A stretch of 64,000 nucleotides of DNA. It comes from Pelecanus crispus (taxonomy: Eukaryota; Chordata; Aves; Pelecaniformes; Pelecanidae). The notes under the pieces are model-generated. The model did not search any database. It saw nothing but the letters and a program-made list of their open reading frames with translations, and was not told the DNA's origin. How positions within the stretch are numbered: the first letter of the stretch is position 1; every line of letters begins with the position of its first letter. The translations under genes were made by a program, and so were the position numbers. Shown piece after piece: positions 1 through 20,536 of the stretch. The stretch spans positions 37,721,044 through 37,785,043 of the forward strand of contig NC_134649.1 of the NCBI RefSeq assembly GCF_030463565.1. The letters run 5' to 3'.

Positions 1-123
1 TTCCTCAGCTCTCTTTTCCTAAAAGTTTCCTTTTTTCCTTTCTTTTTGCACAATATGAAAAGCAATCAAAAACTGCGGGTGAAATTTCCTCCTTCCGCCT
101 CTACCGCAGAGCGATACTGGCAT

Positions 124-232
124 CATAGAATAATAGAATCATTTAGGTTGGAAAAGACCTTTAAGATCATCCAGTCCAACCATTAACCTAACACTACCAA
201 GTCCACCACTAAACCAATTAAATCATCTATCA
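124..232 (-). mobile_element. CR1 LINE 3' fragment, reversed
   Basis: The stretch opens with AGAATCATTTAGGTTGGAA-like sequence and runs through ATCATCCAGTCCAACC and CACTACCAAGTCCACCACT. This is the well-known 3' end of avian CR1 read in reverse complement. On the minus strand it finishes with the ATTCTAT-type short terminal repeats typical of CR1. Only about 100 bases are clear, so it is a 5'-truncated, non-coding relic. It is the main reason for calling the genome avian or reptilian. Confidence 0.8.
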
Positions 233-3200
233 CATACCTTTGTTACACAGAGGATAACCTCACACCAAGTTCCCGTGTCACTTGCTAGCTTTCTTGGCAT
301 GACCAACAGCTGTGTCATGCAACAGGTGTTCACGATGAGTTTCTGATCCTCTGTGGGAATGCAGCATTTTCTCAGACTGATGAGGCAAGATCCTGCCTGC
401 CTTGAAGAACATACAAATCCTGGCACTTGGGAGGACCAATGCCAGCAGAGAGGTCCTTGCTATCCAGGCTGGATGCCTGGCTTTTGGCACTGATGAGAGC
501 TACATTCACAGTGGCAGAATGAAAGTAGAAAGACAGTGCTAAGAAAGTGGCAAATGGAACTACTGAGTGGTGGCTCTTGCATTTTGCCTGGCCATACAGA
601 CATACACATGCACACCTCACCAACAGAATAAACACATGAAGAAACCACAGCATGGTGCAGTGAGCAGCCCAACACACTTAGTTTCAGTAGCCTGTGAAGA
701 AAACTGTATTCCTCATCTGACCACCAGTTATTTGATAATATCAAAACCCAATGAAAACCCATAAAAATGGATCCATTTGAAACCCTATGCCATTCGTTCC
801 CAATTACTGACATTGCTCTGAAGAAATCCATTCTCTGCCTTTAAGAGACCTTCACACAGGTGAACAGATCCCTAAGGTTGTAGTGACAGGTCTTAACGAC
901 ATTTACCTGGCTAGAAACGTTAACCTATTTCATGCACTCATCCCTCTAAACCAGGAAGTAAGAACGTCTCCAGCTTTGATTTTCTTCCCCTTGTAACATC
1001 TAACCTCTATTTACTAATATTTCTTATCCAATTAGAGACAATAAAACATGGTATGTCATACACCATCTCTTTGCTTTTGTCCTTGGGCCAAAAGAGACCC
1101 CCCCTTTCTCTTCTTAGTCCATAAAATGGCACAGTGAACAGAGATGGCAGGGATACAAAACACCTGCTGGTTGCTGATTTTGGAAAGGCATGCAGAGAGG
1201 TCCAGGGAGCACGCTGGCTTAGCTGTAGTACCTACAAATCCTCGACATTAGCTGTGAATGTCTGATGTTCCCCACAGTGCCTAATGCATTCACCTTCTTC
1301 CCATGCATGCACAGCTACTCCACCTCTGTCCATCTGTGATATTAAAAGCTTGGGGAGAGCCTGCTCATTTCTCTGATACTTATCCAGCATATCTCAGCTC
1401 TTCAGAGTCCTGCAGTCCCTCCTCTTCATCGCTGGACACAGCCCTGGGACCCTTCTTTGTCTCTGTGCCCAGAAGGATGAAGCACCAGCCCACAGTGGCT
1501 GTGCTGCTCAGTGAAAACTGACTGTCCGGAGATCCCTACGTAAAGCTGTCCTCTCTCAACAAGCTATGCAATGCTTTCATCTTGTTACCTTGGCTTTCCA
1601 GACCAGCTTCCTCAAATTATAGTCATTTCGTGATCTAACTTACTAAAATAAAAAAGGGGAACTAAAATGCAGTAAACACACAATATCTTGCTTTTGCACT
1701 TCAAGCCTTGTCACCCTTTGAGTTACCTTATTTAAAGCAGATTCACCCTGCTTCTGCTGGCATTTTGTTTATTAGAAATCTGCTATTGCATGACCACGTA
1801 TGTGTTTTCACTGGCAAGAGTACAGCCATAGTCTTTTCCCTGCCCTCTAATCCTTGCCTGCAGTACAAACACCGCTCTGGTAATCTACTAATGCTTTCAC
1901 CTTTGCAATCTTCAGTTGATTTCCAAGTCATACAGTAGCAACACATGAAAGCAAAAAGCTAGCTCTGGACAAGACTTGATCACCAGATACCAACCATAGG
2001 AAGCAACTGCAATCACGTTATCTCATGGCAGATCTCCAATCCGAGCTTCTGCTGAGGTGCAGAGGACATTGCATACAGCGCAAGGGATTACCAGCATCTG
2101 TACTCACTGATAAAATGCAACTGCTGGAGGTTGAACATCTTAAAGAGCCAAAGCACTGATAAAGGGTCTAAATGTAGCCATTGAAGCCTGAGCCCCACAC
2201 AGTGGGTGGGGGCTGACCTGCAGTGCTGCAAAGCCTGATTCTGCCACATCCCCTCACACCAGACATGGGAGACGCGCACATAAAAGAAATGGCTTTTGAC
2301 TTGTTCGACAGCTTCTCCGTGCTCAATAGCAAGAGCCACAAAACCACTGCAGAGTTGTGATCCCTTTGATACTGAGAGGCGGCAATGCTGGCAGCTTCTC
2401 TTAGATGCCAGCTCACTCCCTGTATGTGAAGGTCCAAATCTCTCCCTTGCTCTGCCTTTGAGTCAGCCTCCTACAGAGGCTATGGACAACATGCTGAGCA
2501 CAGGGGACATCCCCTTAGACAAGTGCCTACGCTGGCCCTGGCAAGACAGGCAGGGAGAAACAACCACATGCTGCTGGGCCATGGTGTAAGATGGGCACCA
2601 TATAGCTTTGTGCTTACCGATTTGGCACCACCGTAGTTACCTGGATCCTGGACTGGTGGAAGCCAAAGCCCATGGAAAGTTCAAGTGTCACAGGGCAAAG
2701 GGGTGTTTTGATGGTCCAGACTTTGGGCTCGGGGGCAGAGAGGCATCTACATCCTATTTATGACCGTAATCCCAGGAGGCTGTCACACAAATCGTGACCA
2801 TCACCTGAGTCCCCTGCAGGACTCCCAGCTGGACTCCCCAGCTATAGAGGTTCTCCAGCAACACCAACACCTTCCCACTTTTACAGCCGGTGCTAAATAC
2901 CAGCTAATTAATTTTTTACAGCTGCATTGGAGGTATGCCGGGTAATTTCATATGATTGTTCTGAGTACTCAAGTGGAGAAGATGATCCAGGTAGTGAAGT
3001 AACTTCCCTGAAGCCAGAGTGAGTCAGTTACTTTGTCAGATCTGGGTCCCTCTAAACACGGACATTTCTGAAAGGTTTTTTAAACGATAGGAATGGCATA
3101 AAAACAGGTTCAGAGAGAGGTGCACACAGCCAGCACAGAACTACACAGGCCTTTGCAGAACTGGCCTTTCCTCAAGAATCAAGGTTTTGTTAGAGCAGCA

Positions 3201-5975
3201 TGTTACCAAAGCAGGAGGTTCTGCAAGCTGTTACTTGCCAAGCTCTGAGCCTTCACAGTGAAGATCTGGTGTCCCTGAGACCTCCCAGCTCATGACGCTA
3301 GTGGGTTTGAAGCCATGGGGCCAGGCAGGACAGGCTGATGCCTGGCAGTGCCTGGAATGCACTGGGGGCCCCACAGGTTGCATGCCACCGCTCCTCTCTG
3401 CACGGAGTGTTGTGTGATGGGGTGGACCAGCCACGTGAGCTCTGCAACCAGGTGGCTTTGTGGCAAAGGTGGCCATGTCATGCTGTTGTTGTACCCAGAA
3501 TGTGTCATGGGACAGGAGCTCGGTGCCATGTGACCACTGTGAGCGGGACACTTTATGGGACAGGTGACTCGCATGTTGCTTCTTCCTTAACTGTGAGTCA
3601 GTGCCAAGAGGTGTCCCAAAGGCAGCGCTCTGTGGGTCGGAACCAAACTGGCTGCATGCATGCTCTCCAGGATCTGCGGGTCCATCCTGGATGTGAAGGG
3701 GTTGTCTGCAGAGGCCCAGGGAGCTCTTCTGGGACCCTCCCTGGGAAGGACACAGACACATCCCACAGCACAGTTGCCTCAAACACCAGCCACCTCTCTG
3801 CAAGCACGGGGTGCTGCATATTAGCTTCAGATCTATCTGCCTCAGTTCTTTCAAGTCACAGATTTTCACAATCCCCTCTTGTCTGCTCTAAAAGGAGAAG
3901 TAAATTCCGTATCAATGGCAACCATGAGAACCTATATAATTTTGAGTGCATGTTTTTGCAGAGGGTGACAAAGATACTCAGCCTTGAAGGATAAGGGTGT
4001 GTGGGCAGTGAGGTTTGCTTTGCTTTATCTTGGACAACACTTTTCAATGCCTGCTGCCTCAGCAGCTGCATTTTTGACCCCAGGGAGTTATGACTCACTG
4101 TTTGCAAATCCCTGAGCCACCAAATTGAAGGTATGCCCCGCAAAGCACAATCGCCTAAAACTGAAATGGTTATAGGTGGGTGTTAAAGCTTCAATTACTC
4201 AGTTCTAGCGCTCAGGGCTGGCTCCATATCCCTGCCTGAATTTCTGGCAAATAGAAATCAGCACCTCTTACTTTGTTTAGATGAACATGATCTCTCTGTC
4301 TTTGTCTCCTTCAGTGAAGTCCTCAGCCAGCCTGAGAGTAATCAGGCTACAAAAGATGCATTATCCCACCTACACCAGCACAACACCAGCCTGAGGAACA
4401 TCTGCTCTGCCCCATCTGCACTCCTGCCCCCTGCCAAATTGCTTCAGACAGCAGGGCCACCCCAACATCAGAGCCAGGGCTAGCCTGCTGGAGTGTACTA
4501 AGGCTAAGGCTAAGTGTACAGAGGCTAAGGCTGCCTTTTAGCCGGCTTTCTGGGTGATCTGTGTGGGGCTACATGCTCCACTGCCTGCCATCCTTTCTGT
4601 TGGAGTGGATCAGTTCACTGAGCAATACCTGCGACGCAGGGGAAAAACAATGCAAACACCGTATTGGGCATTTCTTAGCAGGCAGGTAGGAGACCTGTGT
4701 GCGAGGAGCCTGAGACCCACCAGTAAAGAAATTAATAAAAAAGAATGATTTTTTTATCCTCAAGTTTCTTTTTTTCCTGGATCATCAGTGTTTTTCTTAC
4801 CAGGAAAGAGTGAGTGCATTCACTGCTGCAGACCAATGCTGTTCACAAAGGGTTAATGCTCTCTCTTTTTGGGTCACACATCAAACAGCCTGCGGTGGGA
4901 AGGAATCACCACCAGCCATCTGGCAGGGCATGATGGGATTGCCTCTGGGGAAGGGGACACTGTGGACCTCCACATACACGAAGGCCCGAGGTCCATGAAC
5001 AGCCAGGCTTGGGTCAGAGGTTTTGACTGAGCCCGGCAGGGGCACAGGGCCTGCCTTTGCAGGAGAAATGTAAATCCCAGCTGGTACTTTGCAGAGCACC
5101 ATCCAAGGAAGTCCCCGCCCGCGGATTCCAAAATTTAGCAACCTGGTGAGAAATCTGCATTATCTCACAGCAAGCACAGCACAAACACAAGGCTCCTGGA
5201 GGAAGCAGAAGGCACAGCAAGAGCTGCCAATCTGCAAATGACCCCCTCTTGCTGCTCTTAGCGGGATCCTCAACTTCCCACTGTCTGTGGCAGATCCTGT
5301 GAAATTGAGGCTTTAAAATCCAGGTTTAAACGCTACATGAACAACGGGCTTCCAAGGTAAATACACCGGCAAGCATTTCCTTTCCAAAAACAAGCTGAGA
5401 AAGAGGATGCATGCAAAGAGGATTCCATGCAAAGATGGAAACTCAGTTATTGTATAGAGAGTGGCCAGTGATGATTCCTTGCTGGCCTTCAGTGACACAG
5501 GACAGGATCGTGGCCCTGGGACTGTACAGTTCTGAGGTGGGTCCTGGCACCACATTTGCAGGACCTTAAAGGGTCAGAAGGAAAAATACATTACCACTTA
5601 TCTGAGAGACTGGGCACTAAATCACAGCACGGTCCCATGGCACTGCATTACTGCACAGCCTTTCTTTCACCTGGGGGAGTCGCGTGCCACCTCTCCCTGT
5701 CCTTCACCCCAGGGACCAACACCACCTCTTGCAGCAACCCCAGGAGATGCACTGAACACCCCAGAGCCTGGCAGACTGACAGGACGGCGATGACACTGAG
5801 ATGTTGCAGTGAAGCCTGCTGATTCCTGCAGTGGATCCCCGTAGGGTGCTCTGTTACCCCCCCAGATTTGGGTGACTTTTGCCCATCACAAACAGCCAGG
5901 GATGCAACCTCATCGGGGGTTCCTGCCAGGAGCCTGCGGGGAGGGAACTGGGCCCTCCCCTTCATTAACTGTTAT
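233..5975. other. Gene-free flank, left side
   Basis: No reading frame here looks like a conserved protein. All are short, overlap on both strands and lack recognisable domains. If the CpG island at 5,980 is the RAB7A promoter, this would be RAB7A 5' intron or promoter-proximal DNA (inference). Visible small features are a short array of GGCTAA-like repeats near 4,500-4,530, an AP-1 motif (TGAGTCA) near 3,022, and an E-box/GATA pair listed separately. Confidence 0.5.
2095..2113 (+). promoter_or_regulatory. E-box/GATA composite motif
   Basis: CATCTG at 2,095 is followed after eight bases by GATAA at 2,109. This fits the CTG-N7/8-WGATAA composite bound by TAL1-E protein-LMO2-GATA complexes in blood cells (family knowledge). 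A further TTATC motif lies at about 2,019. Whether it is occupied or conserved is unknown. Confidence 0.3.
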
Positions 5976-6197
5976 TACTTATGTGAGGGCTGCAGCGACT
6001 GGGGCGGTTAAGCCAGCAGCGGCAGCCCGCTCGCCCCCGGGCAGGGCTTTCCCCCCCGCCGGGCCATTGCCCCCCCGAGCGGCGCGCGGCCCCTGCGCCA
6101 CCCGCGTAACGCACGCTATTCGCCAAGGGGCGGCGCTACGCTACCGCGCCAGCGCCGGCACCGCCCCCTCGGCGCTGCCCGGCTGCGGGGCGCCTGG

Positions 6198-6211
6198 GCG
6201 CCCCCTGGCGG
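6198..6211 (-). promoter_or_regulatory. CTCF-type motif
   Basis: Read on the minus strand this is CCGCCAGGGGGCGC, a full match to the CTCF core CCRSCAGGGGGCGC. It lies inside the CpG island. CTCF motifs at housekeeping promoters commonly mark domain boundaries; occupancy cannot be seen from sequence. Confidence 0.6.
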
Positions 6212-6245
6212 CGGCGGCGGCGGGAGCGAGTGGGGGACGCTGCAA

Positions 6246-6285
6246 GGCACTGCGGGGTGGGGGGCACTGCGGGGTGGGGGGCACG
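6246..6285. repeat. 17-bp G-rich tandem repeat
   Basis: The unit GGCACTGCGGGGTGGGG is repeated about 2.4 times in tandem at the edge of the CpG island. The runs of four or more G could form a G-quadruplex on the plus strand. The translation across it has no coding character. Confidence 0.7.
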
Positions 6286-6329
6286 GCAAGCTGGGGCCAG
6301 GCAAGGCTTTTTGCCACCTCACACAGCTA

Positions 6330-9300
6330 GGAACGAGCTCCATCTCCCAGTCCAGGCGGGGCAGAGGGGGCACCGCAGTTGCAGGGCCCCTCCGTTCCAG
6401 CACCACTGCCTGCAGACACCAGCCAGGACCCCAGCGCACCTTGCCCACATCAGGGAGCTTGGCGCCAGCCAAATGGGTGCTCCTATCTTGGAGCATGCAG
6501 GTTTCCACTGGATGCTCTTTGATGGCATTTGTCACCGTGGTTTTCTGCCAAAGGAAAATAGATGCTGTTGCCTCCGCTGCCTGCCCTGGGAGGTTGCAGC
6601 CCTGGGGCAAATGAGCAGCTGGCAGAGGTGTGATCCTGTGCCAGGCCCTGGCAGCAGGAACTGACCACAGCCCATCTGCAGCACAAGGGTGTAATTCAGC
6701 TGCTGCCCCAGCAGCCAGCATTTCCCCTCTCTGCCCGTGGCTAGGATCCCCAGCCTCCTCCTCTGGAGTGTGGAAGGACAGCAGCTGCCCTGCCCTCCTG
6801 GTTCTCTGTACAAGGCAGCATTTGCCTTTTCAAACCAAGATTTGCACCCCGTCCTCCTTATGCCTCCTCTGGCTTTGCAGACACCAATCTGCCAAAGGCA
6901 TTTTCAAGCTGCGGTGTGATATGGCCAGGCCACCTTAGGGCTGGTTCAAAGTGGATGTTGTACCCAGGTCCTGTCTGCACTGGGAAGCACTTGAATAGCA
7001 GCCCTGATCACACCCTAATTTTCTGATACAGTTCCCTCTATCCAAAACATGCTGTGATCCTGCAACAAAATCCAGGCCTACCCAAGCCAAAGCAGGTCTC
7101 CTTGAGTGGGCAACATACCTGTTCCTTGCTCAGGCTCTGTGTTTTAACTGCACACAGGTAGCAGATTTCTTCTATTATTAGCCCACCAGTGCCTGTCTAT
7201 GGCTATTTCAGTTACATTTCTAGTAAGCTTTAAAAACAGAATTAAAAGTACTTTTTATACTGATAAAGTATCATCCTTGCTGCAATGTGTTCCTCGCTAT
7301 TGCAACAATACCTGTAATGTATTGGTCTCACCCCCTGACAAGACTCACAGACACTCTCCCGTTTGCCTCTGGCAGGTTTTCCTGTGTGCTTCCCGATGCT
7401 TCGTATAATTGGGTTTTCCACTTTCTGTGCGCACACAGTTTTCTCCATTAGTCTTTCTGAGTCTCATGGTCTAATGTGGGAAGGAAAACAGATTTCTTTT
7501 AAACCCAGGAAGAAATTATTTTAAAGAAAGGTGAACATTGTAAGGGGGGCTACTGCAGATTCCTGAAGTAACTTGAAAAAAACCCACAGGAACAGCCCCT
7601 GAGCAGACAGTGCCCCGTCAGCACTGTCTCTATGCAAAGGCAGGACACGTTTCCAGGGCAGCCGAACAAAACGCAGGAGCTGAGCCCCAACCAGCCCCCC
7701 TCCAGGCCCACCACTCCCATGGAAATCACAGGCGAGCCCCAAGCAAGAATCACAGTGTGTTTTGCTTGGCAGAGGCTCAGCGTGAATTGTGCTGACTAGC
7801 TGAAAAATGAGGTTGTAAAAATAATGAAACTGGAAGACTTTTTTCTTTTTCCCCCCAGCTGGTTTTTGAGGACCTTAGCGAGGCTAAGTAAACTGCCATC
7901 ACTCAGCCAGATCGTACCTGCACTCTCGTGGCTGGGAACTGCAAAACCTTGCTCAGGATCGAATACAGAGCGAGAAGTGCCCTCTGCCTCCCACTAGCAG
8001 CCAGAAGGCTGCCTAGATTTTAAACGGACAGGATTAAACAGTGAAACACCAATAAATTCTGAAGTTTTTTCTTGGTCATCATGATAGCCACGTGCCAGTG
8101 TTCTTTTCAGGATCACTGTTAGGTTTGTGTTAAAATCTCCAAGCTAAGGTGTTGCCAGGATGACTTCTGCTTCACATGCACAGCCCTGTTTAGTATCTCC
8201 TGCCCTTAAGCTGGGCTCCTCAGAAAGCAACACATTGTATCATGGTCTCTGCATATTCCTGGTGCAAGCTCCCCGCTGGTATGAGGATCACACCAGGATA
8301 AATCCTGTTCCCTGCTGCTACAGGCTTCAGTGTACTCCTGTGGTCACAGCCAACCCGCTCCTTCAGGAAAACAACTTCTTCTCCTTTCTTCCTTTGAGAA
8401 CAAATTGCTCTGACAGATGACACAGCTCTGAGTTTGGCATCAGCCCTGTAAAAACAGAAGAGCATAGGGTTTTTCCTGGGGTGCAGTTCTGTCCATGGCT
8501 TATCCTGCCAGAGGCATTTATTAGTCTGCTCTCGTCCCTCAGTCCTGGCAGACAGCTGGGCTGGCACTGGCTCTATCACGGCTGTTCCCCTCCCACTGCT
8601 TGGTGTCCCTGAGGGTGACATGCTCTCTCCCCAGCACATCACCCGGAGCTGGGGCATTACGCCAGCGCCTGGATGGCAGAGGGGTCTGGTAACCTCTCTC
8701 ATGCTGCTTCCTGACCCGCAGCTCTCTGGGGTGTTACTGCTAGAGGGGGACATTCCTCGCAATGGGAGAATTAAAAAAAAAAAAAAACAACCAAACATAA
8801 AGAGAGAAAAATAAGCAGCTCTGGATTCCTGGCTCATGCTGCTGCTTGGCACCGGCCCTGGGTGGCTGGATCCGCACGCAGGCACCACAGCCTGGGACAA
8901 TTAGGAGGCAGCAGGCCCTGCAGCGCTCCTCGCCTGCAAAAGCAGCCTCTCCCTGCTCGAACACGGCCTGCAAGCTACCCGCGAGCTACCCCAGCCACCA
9001 CAACCAGCGCACCCAGCCAGGGGCCCGCTGCCAGCTGTTAACTGAAGCCATGCACGAAGGAACAACAGCCTGGCACTGCTCAGTGCAAACTGCAAGGTCT
9101 ACACAACCTGCGGGGCAGCAGTGAGAGGGGCCTGCAGAACCAAACTCATCCCTGAAGCAAGCCTAAAGGCAGCAGCTTTTCAACCCAAAGATAAATTTAA
9201 CCTACGTGGTAGGGCTGAAGTCTTGGAACAGACGCCACACAAGCTCGGCATGACTCAATTATTGCAATGAGAAATGGATCCGAACACGGGGTTAGCATAT

Positions 9301-10985
9301 AACAGCCTGATTCAGAGCTCGCCAGGGTCTGGGATGGGTCAGATGTTGAAACTTTTGCATTTGCCAGCAAGCTCAGATCCAGGCTCTGGGCTGAACCCAT
9401 CAGAGAGCAACCTTTGGCCTGCGATGTAACGACTGAAGCCCAATTATCTCCAGACACAAGGAGAATGTGCATTTCTTTCTCTCCCTCCCTTTGCCAGGAG
9501 AAATTGCCCTGAGGGAGAGAGGGGAAATAAAGGCTGGAGCTGCACGTGTTATTAAAGATGCAGCCTGGAGTTCATTTATTCCCTGTGACACAGAGGCTGG
9601 GGTTGAAGGAAGGACAGTGGCAGCCACTCCTAGCAGAAGAACTTTCCACAGCAAAACCAACCCGGACGACTGGAGGGAGTCCCCAGATGCAGCACCGCTG
9701 GCCAGCCTTAAATTAGAGCCGGCTGTTTCGCTGAACCCTCCATGTTTTGCGGTTGTTTCTCCCTGAACCTGCCTACCCAGTTCCGGGGCCCCAAAGCCTG
9801 GCTCTTTGGAGAAGAGGCCAAGATAAACATGCTTTTTCTGGAGAGCAGAGGGACCGGGAACATTTCCCTAGCTGGAAGCACGAGGCTGAGGAGCTGAACA
9901 CCCATCCCTGCGACCATCTCCTGCTGTGCTGCTGGAAGATAGCCCCGCTGTCACCCAAAACATGGTGACAAAACTACCTGCTTGCGCTAGGATATGCTAG
10001 CAGGGCCGGCTGCCAAATTCACAGGTCTGGTGCCTAAATAAATCAAAGGGAAACTGAAGTAATTTGCCAAGAAAATTTCCTTGATAGGGAGGGATTGGGG
10101 GGGGTGGCGAGGGAAGAAAGGGAAGGCCAGTTAAGAGGTGATGCTGTTTTGAAGATAGCACACCAGGAGACATCCCATTTTATTTAGCCTTTGCCAAGGG
10201 GCTATTTGACTCCAGATCCAAACTCACAACATTTAGGAAATCCCCTTCTGATACTTGGCAATCTCAGGCCAATTCAAAGAATTATCTCCGTGACTCATAT
10301 TAAGATCTTAAAGAAAGGTCGAGTCCTGGATCACATTATGCAAACATGGCAAGCCTGTTGTCCCACAGGGCTCACAGGCGAAAGCCCTGCTCCGGCAATC
10401 ATGGCAGACAACATCCGTTCCTCGCTTTTATCTGCTCTAGATGTTTGGGAATAAAGTGTCAATCACTTCTTCCTCAGTCATGTGTTAAACCACTAACATT
10501 CTCCTTTCTCCAGCTCTCTTTGCCTAAGTTAGTTCAGGGCTGGTTACTACCATGCCTCGGCTGCCTGCAGCACTTCTACTCTGGCATCATTTAGCTGTCA
10601 ATTATCAGTGGTTTTTAGCAGAAGATTTGGATTCAGCTTAAAATCTATTTGTGTAAAGCCTTGCCTTACAAAGCAACAGCAGCCCTCATGCCAGCAAGAC
10701 AAACTATCCCGATTTGTGCCTCATTTATTCAGCAGGGTCATCAAAAGCACTGTAACTCCATCTCTGGTGCTAAATCCCAGTGGCGCCTGTGCTGACTGCC
10801 CTTCTCTGGTGCCATCCCACGCCGAACACTACCGTCAGGCTTTACACTTTTGGCCACTCGAAGCCACCACTGTCAGAGCCCTGCCGAGAGCCAGCTTTGC
10901 CTAAAAAAGGAGAAGAAAACCAGAGCTGCTTTGTGCAGCGGCTGGAGAGGAGACTTTAAAGCACGTGGATGCCCTGAGCGTCCCG
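6330..10985. other. Gene-free interval before RPN1
   Basis: No coding exon was recognised. A 15-base A run lies at about 8,771-8,785. A GATA-type TTATCT (10,282) sits four bases before an AP-1/NF-E2 motif TGACTCA (10,291), a pairing seen in erythroid enhancers but easily met by chance. The reading frames here are short and show no domain. Confidence 0.5.
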
Positions 10986-11343
10986 GGTTATTTGTTATAA
11001 TTGCTTTTTGCGCCTTTTCAGGCCCCGCAGTGGTTTTCCACAGCAGAGCCGCGCGAGCGGCTACCGCCCCTCTGGCGCTCGGCCGGCCCCGAGGCCTGCC
11101 CAGGCCTGGGAGCTCGGCAGGGGCGCGGGCCCCACCGCACCGCGGGAACCCCTGGGCTTTCCGCACAGACCTGGGCGCCGCAAAGAGGCGGAGAAGGGAA
11201 GGCGGCAGCACCGGCGGAGGGAAGGTCACCACCAGCCCCGGGGCTCTGGAGGAGCCCGGCCCGCCCTGCCTACAGCTCGGCCTTTCTCCTCAGGCATTCG
11301 CGCGACCGCCCTACCGCGACGGGGGCCTCCAGCGCCGCTGGGC

Positions 11344-11422
11344 GCCGCCATCGCGAGCCTCCTCCCCCGCTGGGCGCCGCCATCTTGTGCCCTCCCCGTA
11401 CAGCGCGGGCGCCGCCATCTTG
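11344..11422 (+). promoter_or_regulatory. Three tandem YY1-type motifs
   Basis: GCCGCCATCGCG (11,344), GCCGCCATCTTG (11,376) and GCCGCCATCTTG (11,411) share the GCCGCCAT core of YY1 sites. The last two match the optimal YY1 motif exactly. They sit in a degenerate 32-35 bp tandem repeat (CGCTGGGCGCCGCCATC-type unit) ending 26 bases before the start codon. YY1 sites of this kind at or just downstream of the transcription start position initiation in TATA-less promoters (established knowledge). Confidence 0.65.
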
Positions 11423-11448
11423 TGACCTCCCCGTGCGGTGTGTCGGCC

Positions 11449-19490
<8,042 letters not shown>

Positions 19491-19925
19491 CTCTCTGGTT
19501 TAGCAAGCGGGTGGAGGGGAGAGATCTGAAAGGAGATGAGAAGCCTGGGAGCAGATACACTTTGAGCCAAAACTTCCCAGCAAAATTAGGGGAAAAGTTG
19601 ATGTGAAATGTCTGAAAGTACTTTTTTTTATTTTTTTGATTTTTCTATAGAGCCTGTCTGCTCAGCAACGTGTGCTGTGCAAGGGACCATGACATCATGC
19701 TGTTTGGCTGGGTAACAGGGTTTCTTTACCAGAGGTGAGGCTCAGCCAGGTTGTAAAACAGTCTCCCACTTTTGGTTTTTCCTGTATAGATGTGCCCTGT
19801 CTAAATGCACACAGACAGCCAGTCTGAGCACAGACACACTCATGGCAGATCTGAATGTCGCATCTCCAGAAAGAATAAAAGACACCTTTGTTCTACTTTG
19901 AAATAAAACTGCCACTGCCTCGCCT
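19491..19925 (+). other. RPN1: RPN1 3' UTR
   Basis: Sequence from the stop codon to the expected cleavage point, about 430 bases. It contains an interrupted T-rich tract near 19,621-19,642. Two polyadenylation signals near its end and a G/U-rich region after them (CGTGTTGTGCAGGGGTGG, from 19,929) define the limit. Confidence 0.75.
19874..19907 (+). terminator. RPN1: RPN1 polyadenylation signals
   Basis: Two canonical AATAAA hexamers at 19,874-19,879 and 19,902-19,907. A GT-rich downstream element begins near 19,929. Cleavage is therefore expected about 19,918-19,930, most likely using the second hexamer. Confidence 0.8.
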
Positions 19926-19930
19926 TTACG

Positions 19931-20515
19931 TGTTGTGCAGGGGTGGGGGGAGGCAGAGGCGCTGGTGCAGAGGGGCTGGGTGGCCCTATCCTGCCCACAG
20001 ACAGGCAATGCGGTTCCCTGGGTAATAGAGCTCAGCCCTGAGTGCTCGCAGCTTCCATCAGCTGCAGGCCTTGAAGGCAGAGCTCTGCCACTCCGCAAGG
20101 CCCTGAACCAGGCAAGGAAGAAAGCCAAGCCCTGGTTCCCTAGGGACATGTATGCACCTACACCCTTTATGGGGAGAAAAAAACCACAACGCAACCCCTC
20201 CTGCTAGCCTCTCACTTTGTGCCACGTGCTTTCCTGCTGCATGTGACAACGGTCCCTGCATTGTCACAGAACAATCTGAGCCACCCCTGATGATGCTAGT
20301 GCCAAAAGTGGCTGTGCTGTGGGGTGGAGGTGTGCCACAGTTCCTGTGTGGCTCCGTGTAAGGCGTAGGACAAACGTGGCCCGGTGTTGCCTGCAAGGCC
20401 TCTGCGTGGACCTGTGCAAGTACCTGGACATATTCCAGCCTTTGCCAGGCCACCCGCGCTGCCTGTCCCTCTGTCCCAGGCCCACGTAACTAAGGTCTCT
20501 GTCACAGACATGCTG
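19931..20515. other. Non-coding DNA after RPN1
   Basis: No gene was recognised. This G+C-rich stretch separates the RPN1 polyadenylation site from the GATA cluster that follows. Confidence 0.5.
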
Positions 20516-20536
20516 TCCTTGCCCTTTACTGCCCCT

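Larger units (their letters stand above)
5980..6320 (-). promoter_or_regulatory. CpG island, candidate RAB7A promoter
   Basis: A sharp rise in G+C and CpG begins near 5,990 and ends near 6,300, with GC-box-like GGGGCGG at 6,126-6,132. It stands alone in A/T-richer DNA and has no convincing open frame, as expected of a promoter with a non-coding first exon. In mammals RAB7A is divergent from RPN1 and starts with a non-coding exon, so a minus-strand RAB7A promoter is the best guess. No clear minus-strand splice donor was found, so gene identity and strand are inference. Confidence 0.45.

Noticed and set aside
1-5975. RAB7A coding exons on the minus strand
   Set aside because: The GTPase N-terminal and G-box motifs were searched for by eye in the minus-strand frames and not found. 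The coding exons probably lie left of the window.
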